Shown piece after piece: positions 25,452 to 33,849 of a stretch of DNA of 64,000 nt. How positions within the stretch are numbered: the first letter of the stretch is position 1; each line of letters begins with the position of its first letter. This DNA comes from Nocardia aurea (GTDB lineage: Bacteria; Actinomycetota; Actinomycetes; Mycobacteriales; Mycobacteriaceae), in the NCBI RefSeq assembly GCF_003123685.1, contig NZ_QCYJ01000102.1, forward strand, positions 56,546-120,545. Reading direction: 5' to 3'. The position numbers and the translations under genes are program-made. The notes beneath the pieces are model-generated. The model worked only from the letters and a program-made list of their open reading frames with translations, was not told the origin of the DNA and made no database searches.

Positions 25452-26474
25452 TCAGCCGACGACGGCTGGTACACCTCCCACCGAGCGCACCCACTCGACA
25501 TAGCGCAGCAGTCCCTCCTCACGCGACACCGACGGCGAGTACCCGAAATCCCGGCGCGCGGCCGTGGTGTCGTAGGTGCTCGACACCGTCAGCGCGGCGA
25601 CTGTCCAACTCGACAGCGGCGGCGACACCCGCTCGGCAAGCCCGGGCAGCCGCCAGAGGGTGTCGAAGGCGGTGACCGCGGCCTTCAGCACCGGCGCGGG
25701 CACGGTGCGGGTGGGCGGTGTCAGGTCCAGCGCGGTGGCGAGATCGCGGGCGAATCGCCACAGGTCGACGTCCTCGGCATCGGCCAGGAAATAGGCGTTT
25801 CCGGCGACGCGGTCGGACCGCGACGCCCGCACGCTCGCCGCCGCCGCGTGCTCGCAGTAGGTCATCGACACCATCACCGGCCTGCCGCCGGACAGGTCCG
25901 GCAATCGGCCCGAGCGGATCTTGCGCAGCAACAGGCTCATCCAGCCGCCCGAGCGCGGCCCCCAGATCATGCGCGGACGCAGCGCGCAGGTCAGCAGATC
26001 GGGACCGTTCGCGGCCAGAACCTCCTGTTCGGCGATCGCCTTGGTCTCCACGTACAGGCTCTTCGGTTCGCGCACATAGGGTTCGGACTCGTCGATGCCG
26101 AAACGATCGCCGACATAGTCCGTCGCGACACTGGGACTGCTGACATAGACCATCCGGGCGACCCCCTCTGTGCGGGCCGCGTCGAGCAGATTGCGGGTGC
26201 CGACGACATTCGCGTCCCAGAACTGCGCGCGCCGTCCGGTCTCCTCGACCCGCCCGGCGCTGTGATGCACCACCTCGACGCCACGGCACGCGCTCAGCAG
26301 CGAGTCCGGATCTCCGAGATCGCCGTGGAAGATCTCGACACCTGGCAGGGTACGCAGGTAGCTCTTGTCGCTGCCGGGTCTGGTCAGCACGCGTACCTCG
26401 TCACCGGCCGCGAGCGCGGCCTCGACGATGTGGCTGCCCAGGAATCCCGTCGCGCCGGTCACCAGTACCTTCAC
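25452..26474 (-). CDS. nltD: OleD/NltD-like NAD(P)-dependent 2-alkyl-3-ketoacid reductase
   Basis: 340 residues from GTG 26474, which overlaps the stop of the upstream ligase gene by 4 bp. It is an extended SDR of the 3-beta-HSD type: 'VLVTGATGFLGSHIVEA' at the N-terminus, 'VYVSSPSVA' and Tyr141-x3-Lys145 ('LYVETKA'). In olefin and nocardiolactone pathways this protein reduces the beta-keto acid made by OleA to a beta-hydroxy acid for the lactone synthetase. The assignment rests on the fold plus its position as last gene of a thiolase-thiolase-ligase-reductase operon. The gene symbol is by analogy. Confidence 0.85.
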   Translation of the reverse strand: MKVLVTGATGFLGSHIVEAALAAGDEVRVLTRPGSDKSYLRTLPGVEIFHGDLGDPDSLLSACRGVEVVHHSAGRVEETGRRAQFWDANVVGTRNLLDAARTEGVARMVYVSSPSVATDYVGDRFGIDESEPYVREPKSLYVETKAIAEQEVLAANGPDLLTCALRPRMIWGPRSGGWMSLLLRKIRSGRLPDLSGGRPVMVSMTYCEHAAAASVRASRSDRVAGNAYFLADAEDVDLWRFARDLATALDLTPPTRTVPAPVLKAAVTAFDTLWRLPGLAERVSPPLSSWTVAALTVSSTYDTTAARRDFGYSPSVSREEGLLRYVEWVRSVGGVPAVVG

Positions 26475-28228
26475 CGTTCGCCTCCGTCCGTGCCGTATCC
26501 GAGAACCCCCGCCGCCCAACGCCCCAACTGTTCGCGCCCGATCTTCGCGTTGTGCCTGATATCGACCGGAAAGCCCGGATGCCACAGGAAGACACGGACT
26601 TTCGCGGTCATGTCGCGCTGTTGCCCTTGACGCCACAGTTCGCGCTCGATCCGGTCGCGTTCAGCGGGATCGACGCCGTCGCGCAGTTCGTAGCACAGCA
26701 CCGGCACCTGGGTGCCGGGCCGACCGACACCGACGAGCGCACTGCGCGCGAGGGCGGGATGGGTATCGAAGACACGCTCGATCATGACGGTGTACATGTC
26801 GCCGCCCGCGGTGCGGACACGCTGGGATATGCGCCCGCAGAACCACAGTCGGGAATGTTCGTCCTGCCGCGCCAGGTCGCCGACGCGATGCCAGAGCCGA
26901 ACGGAGCCGTCGGCGCGGTGCTCGACGATCTTCGCGCGCGCCACCGCCGCCGGGTCGGCGTGGTAAGTGCCGCTGATCTGCGGCCCCGTGGCGACGAGTT
27001 CACCGACCTCGCCCGGAGCGACGAGCAGATCGTCGCTCCAGACCGGGATCGCGTCGTCGTGGATCCGGATCAGGCGAACCAGGTAGTCGGCGTCCGGCTC
27101 CGGCACCGTCCGACCGACACAGCTGCCCGCGCCCCTCGCGGTCGCGTCCTCGGTGCCCGCCAGCTCGTCCCATTCCAACGTGGTCAGCGGCAGGGCCTCG
27201 GTGGACCCGTAGGTGGTGTAGACGGTCCCGCCCGGGGGCATCGCGGCCCGCAGCGCCGCCAGGGCCTGGAGTTTGGCCGGCGCGCCCATGGAGATGACGC
27301 GCAGCAACGTCGGAAGGCCGGTCCCGTGTCGACTCACGTAGGTGCTCAGCGGACCCAACAGAGCGGGCGAAGCGGTGAGATCGCTGACAGCGAAGTGCTC
27401 GATAACCTCGCACAGCAACGCCGGATCGGCGTCGCGGACCCGGATCGGGTCGACGGGGCCGAGCACGATGTGGGCGCCCTGAGCGAGGTCGAACAATCCG
27501 AACAGTGGAACCGTCGCCAGCGAGCAGAATCCGTCGTGACGATCGTGCAGTCGCTCGACCACGCGCAGGGACGCCGCCAAACCGGCCCTGGTGATCTCGA
27601 CACCTTTCGCCGGACCGGTACTGCCCGTGGTGAACGCGATCAACAGCAGGTCGTCGGTGCGGTGCACGGCGGGCAGGGTGGGCACGGCCTTCCTGCCCTG
27701 CCGCGCCACCGCGCCGAGAGTGTGTGCGTCCCAGCCTATTCGACCGGTGCTCACCGAGATTCGCACCGAGGAGAAGGTGCCGCGCGCGAGCAGCCGCACG
27801 AGGTGGGCTTTCGGAATCCCGATGAACGCCTGCGCCCCGACACTGCGGAAGCAGTGCAGCATCCGACGTACTCCCATGCCCGGATCGACGACCACCGGCA
27901 CCGCGCCGATCCGGAACAGGGCGAACAGCACCGCGTACAGGTCGGGGTCCGGCCTGAGCATGACGATCGCCTTGGTACCGCGCTCGATGCCGATGGCCTC
28001 GAACCCGCGGGCGTAGTCGCGCACTCGGACGCCGAGTTCGCCGTAGGTCATCGTCCGGTAGCGCAGGTCGTCCACCGCAGCGGCCCGCTCCGGCGCACCA
28101 ATACCGGGGAAGCTGATCGCCACCCGATCTGGTGAGGAGTTCACATACGCCGTGAGGCGCGCGTGGATGTCGACCGCGATGGACTGTTCGGAGAGATCCG
28201 TATCGGGCGATCCGCTGGTGAGTGTCAT
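26471..28228 (-). CDS. nltC: OleC/NltC-like beta-lactone synthetase (adenylate-forming)
   Basis: 585 residues. ANL-superfamily motifs are in order: P-loop 'FTTGSTGPAKGV' (199-210), 'TTYGSTEALP' (338-347), 'RVGDLARQDEHSRLWFCGR' (448-466) and a C-terminal 'GFPVDIRHNAKIGREQL' (552-568) with Lys562. 'WFCGR' and 'FPVDIRHNAKI..E' are the features I know from OleC. OleC/NltC adenylates a 2-alkyl-3-hydroxyacid and closes the beta-lactone instead of forming a CoA ester. It starts 25 bp after the thiolase-like gene and is coupled to the reductase. Without OleB, the beta-lactone should be the end product, as in nocardiolactone. Confidence 0.88.
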   Translation of the reverse strand: MTLTSGSPDTDLSEQSIAVDIHARLTAYVNSSPDRVAISFPGIGAPERAAAVDDLRYRTMTYGELGVRVRDYARGFEAIGIERGTKAIVMLRPDPDLYAVLFALFRIGAVPVVVDPGMGVRRMLHCFRSVGAQAFIGIPKAHLVRLLARGTFSSVRISVSTGRIGWDAHTLGAVARQGRKAVPTLPAVHRTDDLLLIAFTTGSTGPAKGVEITRAGLAASLRVVERLHDRHDGFCSLATVPLFGLFDLAQGAHIVLGPVDPIRVRDADPALLCEVIEHFAVSDLTASPALLGPLSTYVSRHGTGLPTLLRVISMGAPAKLQALAALRAAMPPGGTVYTTYGSTEALPLTTLEWDELAGTEDATARGAGSCVGRTVPEPDADYLVRLIRIHDDAIPVWSDDLLVAPGEVGELVATGPQISGTYHADPAAVARAKIVEHRADGSVRLWHRVGDLARQDEHSRLWFCGRISQRVRTAGGDMYTVMIERVFDTHPALARSALVGVGRPGTQVPVLCYELRDGVDPAERDRIERELWRQGQQRDMTAKVRVFLWHPGFPVDIRHNAKIGREQLGRWAAGVLGYGTDGGER

Positions 28229-28253
28229 AGGGCCGTCCCGTGCATTCGTATTC

Positions 28254-29150
28254 TCATCGGCCGTCTTCTCCGACGACGTAATGCGCGCATCCGGCGACGG
28301 GCCCCGCCCCCGCGGCCAGGAGCACCAACTCGTCCCCCGGGCTCAACCGCTCACGCAGATCGTGGATCGCGAGACCGAGCCCGGCGCTGCCCGCGTCCGG
28401 TCCGGTGCGCTGCACGCCACGGGCGAAGCCGAAGGCGGCGGCCAGCGAATCGGCCAGTCCCGGCGCGGCATTGTTCACCACGAGGGTCGCGGCCGCGACC
28501 GTGACGGGATGTGCGGCGAGATAGGACGTCAGTGCTTCGGTCGCGGCCTGTTCGAGCATATCGGCGTAGCCGTCGGCCACATCCACGCTGACGGTTCGCC
28601 TGCCGTCGGTGCCCATCGCTTTCAGGTCCAGATACCCTCGCACACCGGGATCGGTGCGGGAGGCCCGCCCCAATGCCGGGCCGACCCGCACGGGCCCGAA
28701 TCCGGCACCCGGATCGGTGCTGCGCGCGAGCAGCAGCGCGGCAGCGGTTTCGGCGTAGGGAAAGTCCGCGGGGGTATCGACACCGCCCGGATGCGCCTCG
28801 CTGCCGACGATCAGCACCTTCTCCGCCGTGCCGTTGTACAGCAGCGCGGTGGCGGCGTGCACGGCGTCGAGCACTCCGCACGCGCCGTTGCGCAGATCGA
28901 AGGAGAAGGTGGACCGGCCAGATCCGGCGACGTAGTCCGGATGCATGCCGAGTCCGAGCTGGATCAGCGCCGAGTTCGCCGGCTCCACGACATTGCCGTC
29001 GCGGTAGACGCCGACGTTGACGAGCACATCGATATCGTTGGGACGCAAGCCCGCACGTTCCAGGCATTCGCGCGCGGCCGAGATCGCGCCGTCGATCGAA
29101 CCCTGGCCCGCGCGGTCGGCGGTGGCCGTACTCTCGATGATGACGGACAT
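28254..29150 (-). CDS. nltB: OleA-like thiolase-superfamily partner subunit (NltB-like)
   Basis: 298 residues from ATG 29150; a GTG at 29156 that overlaps the upstream stop is an alternative. It has the KAS III/OleA fold ('DIDVLVNVGVYRDGN', 'FSFDLRNGACGVLDAVHAA', 'GLADSLAAAFG'), but the catalytic triad is degenerate. The canonical Cys position holds Ala90 with a cysteine displaced to 91, and the expected His and Asn motifs are missing. Glu56 in 'VVEPANSALIQ' aligns with the OleA glutamate (Glu117 in Xanthomonas) that reaches into the neighbouring subunit. It is probably the non-catalytic half of a heterodimer with the adjacent thiolase. Confidence 0.8.
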   Translation of the reverse strand: MSVIIESTATADRAGQGSIDGAISAARECLERAGLRPNDIDVLVNVGVYRDGNVVEPANSALIQLGLGMHPDYVAGSGRSTFSFDLRNGACGVLDAVHAATALLYNGTAEKVLIVGSEAHPGGVDTPADFPYAETAAALLLARSTDPGAGFGPVRVGPALGRASRTDPGVRGYLDLKAMGTDGRRTVSVDVADGYADMLEQAATEALTSYLAAHPVTVAAATLVVNNAAPGLADSLAAAFGFARGVQRTGPDAGSAGLGLAIHDLRERLSPGDELVLLAAGAGPVAGCAHYVVGEDGR

Positions 29151-29152
29151 GG

Positions 29153-30190
29153 TCACCCCACCAGCGAATCGATGGTGGCCGACATGACGCCGAAGATCAT
29201 TCCCGAGGCCGTCGGCACCAGGCAGATCTTGGAGCCCTTCGGGATCTCGCCCCGGTCGATATAGTCGCGCAAGGCCAGGAAGTGGGTGCTCGCACCGGTA
29301 TTGGCGTATTTGTCCACCGTTCGCAGTCGCGGCGGCATCGGCGCCTCGTGGATCACCTCCCCCGATTCGGCCAGCTTCTCGGTGAACATCACGCCCAGCT
29401 GGTGGAAGACGATGAAATCGAATCGCTCCTCGGCGAAACTGCTGCCGCGCTTCATCAGCAGGTCTCGATGGAGTTTGGCCCAGGTCTCCCGGCGGGGTGC
29501 GGCCTGCATGGCCTTGTTGTCGGTCAGCATGACCATGTTCTCGGTGCGGTCGCTGGGCGCGGCGATACACAGTGGCGCGAATTCGGAGGCGCACATCATC
29601 TCGACGTAGTGGATGCGATCGGCGTCGTCGACGGCCCGATCGACCAGAATCGCCACGGCGGCGTCTGCCAGGGTGAGCGCCGGGAACTGCATATCGCGCG
29701 GATCGGTGGCCTCGGCGAGCGCGCCCTCGGTGACCGGAGAGATGATCTCGGCGGTGACCACCATCCCGGTGCGCACCAGTCCGGCTCGAATCATGTTCTC
29801 CAGCAGATAGATCGCCGTCATCGTGCCGCCGCAGGCATTGACGACGTCGTAGGCGGCGGCGTTGTCGGCGCCGATGCGCCGGGCGATCTCGTGGGCGGCG
29901 GCGGGCTCGAACACCATGTGGAAACCGTCGTGCACGGTCGTTCCGGCGCTGATGATCACGTCCAAATCGGCGGCGGTGTAGTTCGAGCGACGCAGGCAGT
30001 CGCGCGCGGCGAGTTCACCGAGCGACAAGGTGTCCTCTTCCGGACGTTGTACGAGATGCCTGGTCCGGATTCCGGTGATGCGTTCGACTTCGAAACTACC
30101 GCCGCTGGACATGCGCGACAGGACTTCGTCGGTAGTGAAGCGAGTGTTCGGGAGTGCGGTGCCCAATGCACCGAGACGCGCAGCATTCAC
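29153..30190 (-). CDS. nltA: OleA-like thiolase, catalytic subunit (NltA-like)
   Basis: 345 residues from GTG 30190. The KAS III-type triad is complete: Cys120 ('DVVNACGGTM'), His263 ('FIVFHQLGV') and Asn297 ('YANTGASTHF'). The OleA-type glutamate is also present (Glu95, 'MVFEPAAAHEI'). OleA proteins join two fatty-acyl-CoAs head to head by non-decarboxylative Claisen condensation, giving a 2-alkyl-3-ketoacid. It is first gene of the operon nltA-nltB-nltC-nltD-like, with gaps of 2, 25 and -4 bp. It is divergent from the P450 at 30557 across a 366-bp promoter region. Confidence 0.87.
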   Translation of the reverse strand: MNAARLGALGTALPNTRFTTDEVLSRMSSGGSFEVERITGIRTRHLVQRPEEDTLSLGELAARDCLRRSNYTAADLDVIISAGTTVHDGFHMVFEPAAAHEIARRIGADNAAAYDVVNACGGTMTAIYLLENMIRAGLVRTGMVVTAEIISPVTEGALAEATDPRDMQFPALTLADAAVAILVDRAVDDADRIHYVEMMCASEFAPLCIAAPSDRTENMVMLTDNKAMQAAPRRETWAKLHRDLLMKRGSSFAEERFDFIVFHQLGVMFTEKLAESGEVIHEAPMPPRLRTVDKYANTGASTHFLALRDYIDRGEIPKGSKICLVPTASGMIFGVMSATIDSLVG

Positions 30191-30556
30191 AGCAATACCC
30201 CACAGAAATGAGGAGGAATTCGAGCGGAACGCCCGAAAGGAACCTGGGACCCACTTTGTCCCCGTAGCCCGACGATAGGAACCCCTCCCGAACTCGTCAA
30301 CCGGGAACTTCCGGCCGAAAACAGCACGACCACCGGGAACGAATTCGACCCGAGACGCAGGTCACGAAAGACACGGTGGCGCATTTGTTTCCACCTCCAA
30401 CAAGCCGTCCGGGCCTTGTCGAGCGATCCAATATCGAGTACCTCCGTTGCGACACCGGCTGCCCGCTTCTAGGTTCGAAAGAATTCCAGCGCATTTCGGC
30501 ACGGACGCCGCCGTCCATCGATCATCGGATTCCGCCACAGCAGATCGAGGTGCTCC
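30191..30556. other. divergent promoter region of the two biosynthetic operons
   Basis: No gene seen. It separates the leftward nocardiolactone-like operon from the rightward P450/BVMO operon. Candidate protein sites are the dyad GGGAC-N7-GTCCC (30246-30262), 56 bp upstream of the thiolase start, and two copies of ACCGGGAAC at 30300 and 30332 (32 bp apart). Shared control of both operons from here is plausible. Confidence 0.4.
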
Positions 30557-31921
30557 ATGACCATCACCGCTCCCGCACGCCCGGCAGTTCCGCCTCGAGC
30601 ACCCGGCGCACTGCCCCTTCTCGGGCACTGGCCGCGATTCGGCAGCAGGCCACACGAATTCCTCGCCACGCTCCCGGCCCACGGATCGGTCGTGCGTATC
30701 CGCATCCCCGGATACGACACCTATGTGGTGACCGACCCGGACCTGGTCCGCGAGGCGCTGGTCTCCCTGTCGGACCAGGGCATGATGATCGAACGCGCCG
30801 AAGCGCTACTCGGCGAGGGCGTCACGGTCCTGCGGGGCGCGCGGCACCGTCGTGAGCGCCGCATGATCGCGCCCGCGTTCGCCAAGGCGCGCATCGCGAC
30901 ATACGCCGAGGTCATGACTCGGTTCGGTGCCGAACGCGCCGAATCATGGCACGACGGCCAATTTCTGGCGGTCGACGCGCAGATGCACGATCTGGCGCTG
31001 CGTACCGTCGCGGGCGCGTTGTTCACCGGCGAACTCGGCGCGGAAACCGCCGAACGCATCCACACCCTGCTCCCGCCGGTGATGACACTGCTGTCGCGCC
31101 GTGTCACGCGTCCGGCGTGGATCGATCGGCTCCCGTTGCCGGGCAACCGCCGTTTCGCCCGGCTCGTGCGGGAGTTGCAGGCCGCGACCGGCTCGATCAT
31201 CGCCGCGTACCGCGCAGATATGGCCGCCGACGCGAATTTCGAGCACGACGATCTGCTGGGCACCCTGCTCACCGCGCGTGATCCCGATTCCGGAACAGGT
31301 CTGTCCGACAAGCAGGTACACGACGAACTGATCAATTTCCTCGTCGGCGGCACCGAGGCGATCGGCGTGACCACCGCGTGGACATTCCACGAACTGGGCC
31401 GCAACCCGAGCGTCGAAGCGGCACTGCACGCCGAGGTCGATCGGCTCGGCGGCAGGACCGCTACCTTCGCCGACCTGCCCGATCTCGTATTCACCAAACG
31501 GGTGGTGCTGGAAACTCTCCGCCGGTACTCACCGTGGCTGACAGTACGTCACGTCGACCGCCCGTATCGGCTCGGTGACTACGAGATCCCCTCCAACAGC
31601 ATGCTTTTCGTCTGCCCGGTAGCGATCCACCGGGACGCGTGCAACCACGCCGAACCCGAACGTTTCGATCCGGACCGGTGGACGCCGCAGCGCGCGGAGT
31701 CCCTGTCGAAGGGAGCCCACATCCCCTTCGGGATGGGCGCCCGCCAATGCCCCGGCAATATATTCGCCCTCACCCAGATCACCCTGCAGGTCGCCACGAT
31801 CGCGGCCCGGTGGCGGCTGCGCCCGATCCCCGGCGTCCCGGTCGGCGAGACCGTGATCGGCGCGCTCGTCCACCCCGATCGGCTGCCGATGCGCGCCGAG
31901 GCGAGGAGGCCGTCGCCGTGA
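30557..31921 (+). CDS. cytochrome P450 with atypical I-helix
   Basis: 454 residues. Haem loop is 'FGMGARQCPGN' with Cys398 and the K-helix is 'VLETLRRYSP' (ExxR). The I-helix reads 'FLVGGTEAIGVTTAW': the acidic residue is kept but the usual following Thr is Ala, which may change proton delivery or reaction type. The N-terminus is Pro-rich without a membrane anchor. The stop overlaps the GTG of the Baeyer-Villiger gene by 4 bp, so the two oxidases are made together. It likely tailors a lipid made by the OleA-like enzymes. Confidence 0.9.
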   Translation: MTITAPARPAVPPRAPGALPLLGHWPRFGSRPHEFLATLPAHGSVVRIRIPGYDTYVVTDPDLVREALVSLSDQGMMIERAEALLGEGVTVLRGARHRRERRMIAPAFAKARIATYAEVMTRFGAERAESWHDGQFLAVDAQMHDLALRTVAGALFTGELGAETAERIHTLLPPVMTLLSRRVTRPAWIDRLPLPGNRRFARLVRELQAATGSIIAAYRADMAADANFEHDDLLGTLLTARDPDSGTGLSDKQVHDELINFLVGGTEAIGVTTAWTFHELGRNPSVEAALHAEVDRLGGRTATFADLPDLVFTKRVVLETLRRYSPWLTVRHVDRPYRLGDYEIPSNSMLFVCPVAIHRDACNHAEPERFDPDRWTPQRAESLSKGAHIPFGMGARQCPGNIFALTQITLQVATIAARWRLRPIPGVPVGETVIGALVHPDRLPMRAEARRPSP

Positions 31922-33447
31922 CCTGGAGCTACGAGGTCGCCGTCATCGGCACCGGCTTCAGCGGCATCGCGGTGGCGATCGAGTTGCGGCGTCGCGGCAT
32001 CACCGATTTCGTCATGCTCGAACGAGCCGACGCGGTCGGCGGAACCTGGCGCGACAACACCTATCCCGGCTGCGCCGTCGATGTCCCCTCACTGCTGTAC
32101 TCCTACTCCTACGCCGCCGATCACGACTGGAGCAGGCTGTACGCGCCCGCCGCCGAACTGCGCGCCTACACCGAATCCGTGGTCGACCGATTCGGCCTGC
32201 GACCCCATATCCGGCTGCGCAGCGAGGTCTCCGAGGCCGATTTCGACCCCGACGACGACCGTTGGGTACTGCGACTGCGCGACGGGTCAGCCGTGCGGGC
32301 ACGCACCGTGGTGATGGGATACTTCTCCCTGCACGTCCCGGCGCTCCCGGACATGCCCGGCCTCGACACCTTCCGTGGCGTCCAGATGCACTCGGGCAGG
32401 TGGGATCACGAATTCGTGGCCTCCGGCAAGCGCGTCGCCGTCATCGGTTCCGGGGCGAGCGCGGTCCAGATCGTTCCCGCGCTGGCGCGCGCCGGAGCCG
32501 AGGTTGTCTCCGTCCAGCGCAGCCCCGCCTGGGTGCTCCCCCGCGGCGACCGCCGCATTCCGGGACCGATCAGGGCCGTCCTCCGACGTGTTCCGGCGGC
32601 GAGGATCGCGGCGAGAGCGATGATCCTGCTCCTGCTCGAAGCCTTGCACCTGGCCGAATTCCACCCCCGTTTCCTCTCGATCTTCGAAAGAGTGTGCAGA
32701 TTCGCACTCGCACAGCAGGTTCCCGATCCCGCGCTGCGCGCCCGCCTCACTCCCGACTACCGCTTCGGCTGCAAGCGACCGATGGTCTCCGACGAGTACT
32801 ACCGCAGTTTCACCCGCGACAACGTCGAACTCGTCACCGCCGAACTCGCCGAGATCACCCCGACCGGGCTGCGGACCGCCGACGGCGAACAGCGCGATGT
32901 CGACGCGATCGTCTGGGCGACCGGATTCCGCGTACAGGATTCGATCGACCATTTTCCGGATTTCCGCGCACCCGGCCTGTCCACCCGCACGAAATTCGCC
33001 CGCGACGGATTCACCGCCTACCGCGGCGTCGCCTTCGCGGGCCTGCCGAATCTGTTCGCCGTCACCGGTCCGAATACGGCACTGCCGCACACCTCTCAGT
33101 TCCTCGGCATCGAAGCGAGCAGCGGGCTGATCGCCCGGATCATCACGCGGATGCGCGACGACGGCGTCACCCGCTACACGCCCTCGGTCGAGGCCGAGAC
33201 CAGGTGGGTCACCGAAGCGCGCGCGACGCTGTCGACCCGGATCTGGTCCACCGGCGGATGCGCCAGCTATTTCGTCGACAAGGACGGAACCAACACTCTC
33301 GTCTACCCCGGCGGCGCGATCACCGCGCGTCTGGAACGGCGACGACTCCTGCTGCGGGACTGGGAACGCGACACCGCCGACGATATCGAGCGTCGTACCG
33401 GATTTCGCGGGTCCGTGCTCCGAGTGGTGCACGCGATCGTAGGGTAA
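31918..33447 (+). CDS. Baeyer-Villiger-type flavin monooxygenase
   Basis: 509 residues from GTG 31918, coupled to the P450. Two Rossmann motifs ('VAVIGTGFSGIAVAIEL' for FAD and 'VAVIGSGASAVQ' for NADPH) flank the BVMO fingerprint 'FRGVQMHSGRWDH' (152-164, FxGxxxHxxxW). 'GGTWRDNTYPGCAVDVPS' is the usual FAD-side segment. BVMOs insert oxygen beside a ketone to give an ester or lactone. OleA products lose CO2 readily to give long-chain ketones, so a ketone substrate in this locus is reasonable. It is 402 bp upstream of the second OleA-like pair. Confidence 0.92.
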   Translation: MTWSYEVAVIGTGFSGIAVAIELRRRGITDFVMLERADAVGGTWRDNTYPGCAVDVPSLLYSYSYAADHDWSRLYAPAAELRAYTESVVDRFGLRPHIRLRSEVSEADFDPDDDRWVLRLRDGSAVRARTVVMGYFSLHVPALPDMPGLDTFRGVQMHSGRWDHEFVASGKRVAVIGSGASAVQIVPALARAGAEVVSVQRSPAWVLPRGDRRIPGPIRAVLRRVPAARIAARAMILLLLEALHLAEFHPRFLSIFERVCRFALAQQVPDPALRARLTPDYRFGCKRPMVSDEYYRSFTRDNVELVTAELAEITPTGLRTADGEQRDVDAIVWATGFRVQDSIDHFPDFRAPGLSTRTKFARDGFTAYRGVAFAGLPNLFAVTGPNTALPHTSQFLGIEASSGLIARIITRMRDDGVTRYTPSVEAETRWVTEARATLSTRIWSTGGCASYFVDKDGTNTLVYPGGAITARLERRRLLLRDWERDTADDIERRTGFRGSVLRVVHAIVG

Positions 33448-33849
33448 TTCGATACCTTTTTCGCAGGACTCGATATGAAATTCCGCGTCGAGTAATTATG
33501 CGAATTATGTGGCGAAAACCCGCCGAAAACGGAATCCGCGTTCGGACCATCCGGTGCGAGATTTCGACGCCGATACATTCGAATGTGTCGTCGGCCACAA
33601 GATAGACGATTCACCATTGCGTGCGACACTTTCGATCGATAGAGTGAGAAAAGGCAGGGGGCGCCTCCGACACGATGTCGTGAGCAGGCATGAACCGCCG
33701 AATCATCTTGTTCAGCAACACTTCCGAAACCGCCGTGTATCGCGCCATAGATCCCGTAGTCGCGCGCAGCGCACGTTCGAGCGGCAGGTCGGCGATCCCG
33801 TGGATTCCCGGTGCGCGCGGTCGTCGGCAACGGCCAAGAGGAGAGTTCT
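33448..33849 (+). other. intergenic region before second OleA-like pair
   Basis: No gene recognised. It is AT-richer than its surroundings, contains a direct repeat AATTATG(C/T)G at about 33495-33512, and the palindrome listed separately. It probably carries a second promoter for the 33850-38954 operon; AGGAG lies six bases before the GTG at 33850. Confidence 0.4.
33571..33590. promoter_or_regulatory. 20-bp near-perfect palindrome, putative operator
   Basis: CGATACATTCGAATGTGTCG is symmetric at 9 of 10 base pairs and contains the perfect 12-mer ACATTCGAATGT (33575-33586). Size and symmetry fit a TetR-like dimer site. It lies about 260 bp upstream of the second OleA-like gene. Confidence 0.5.
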
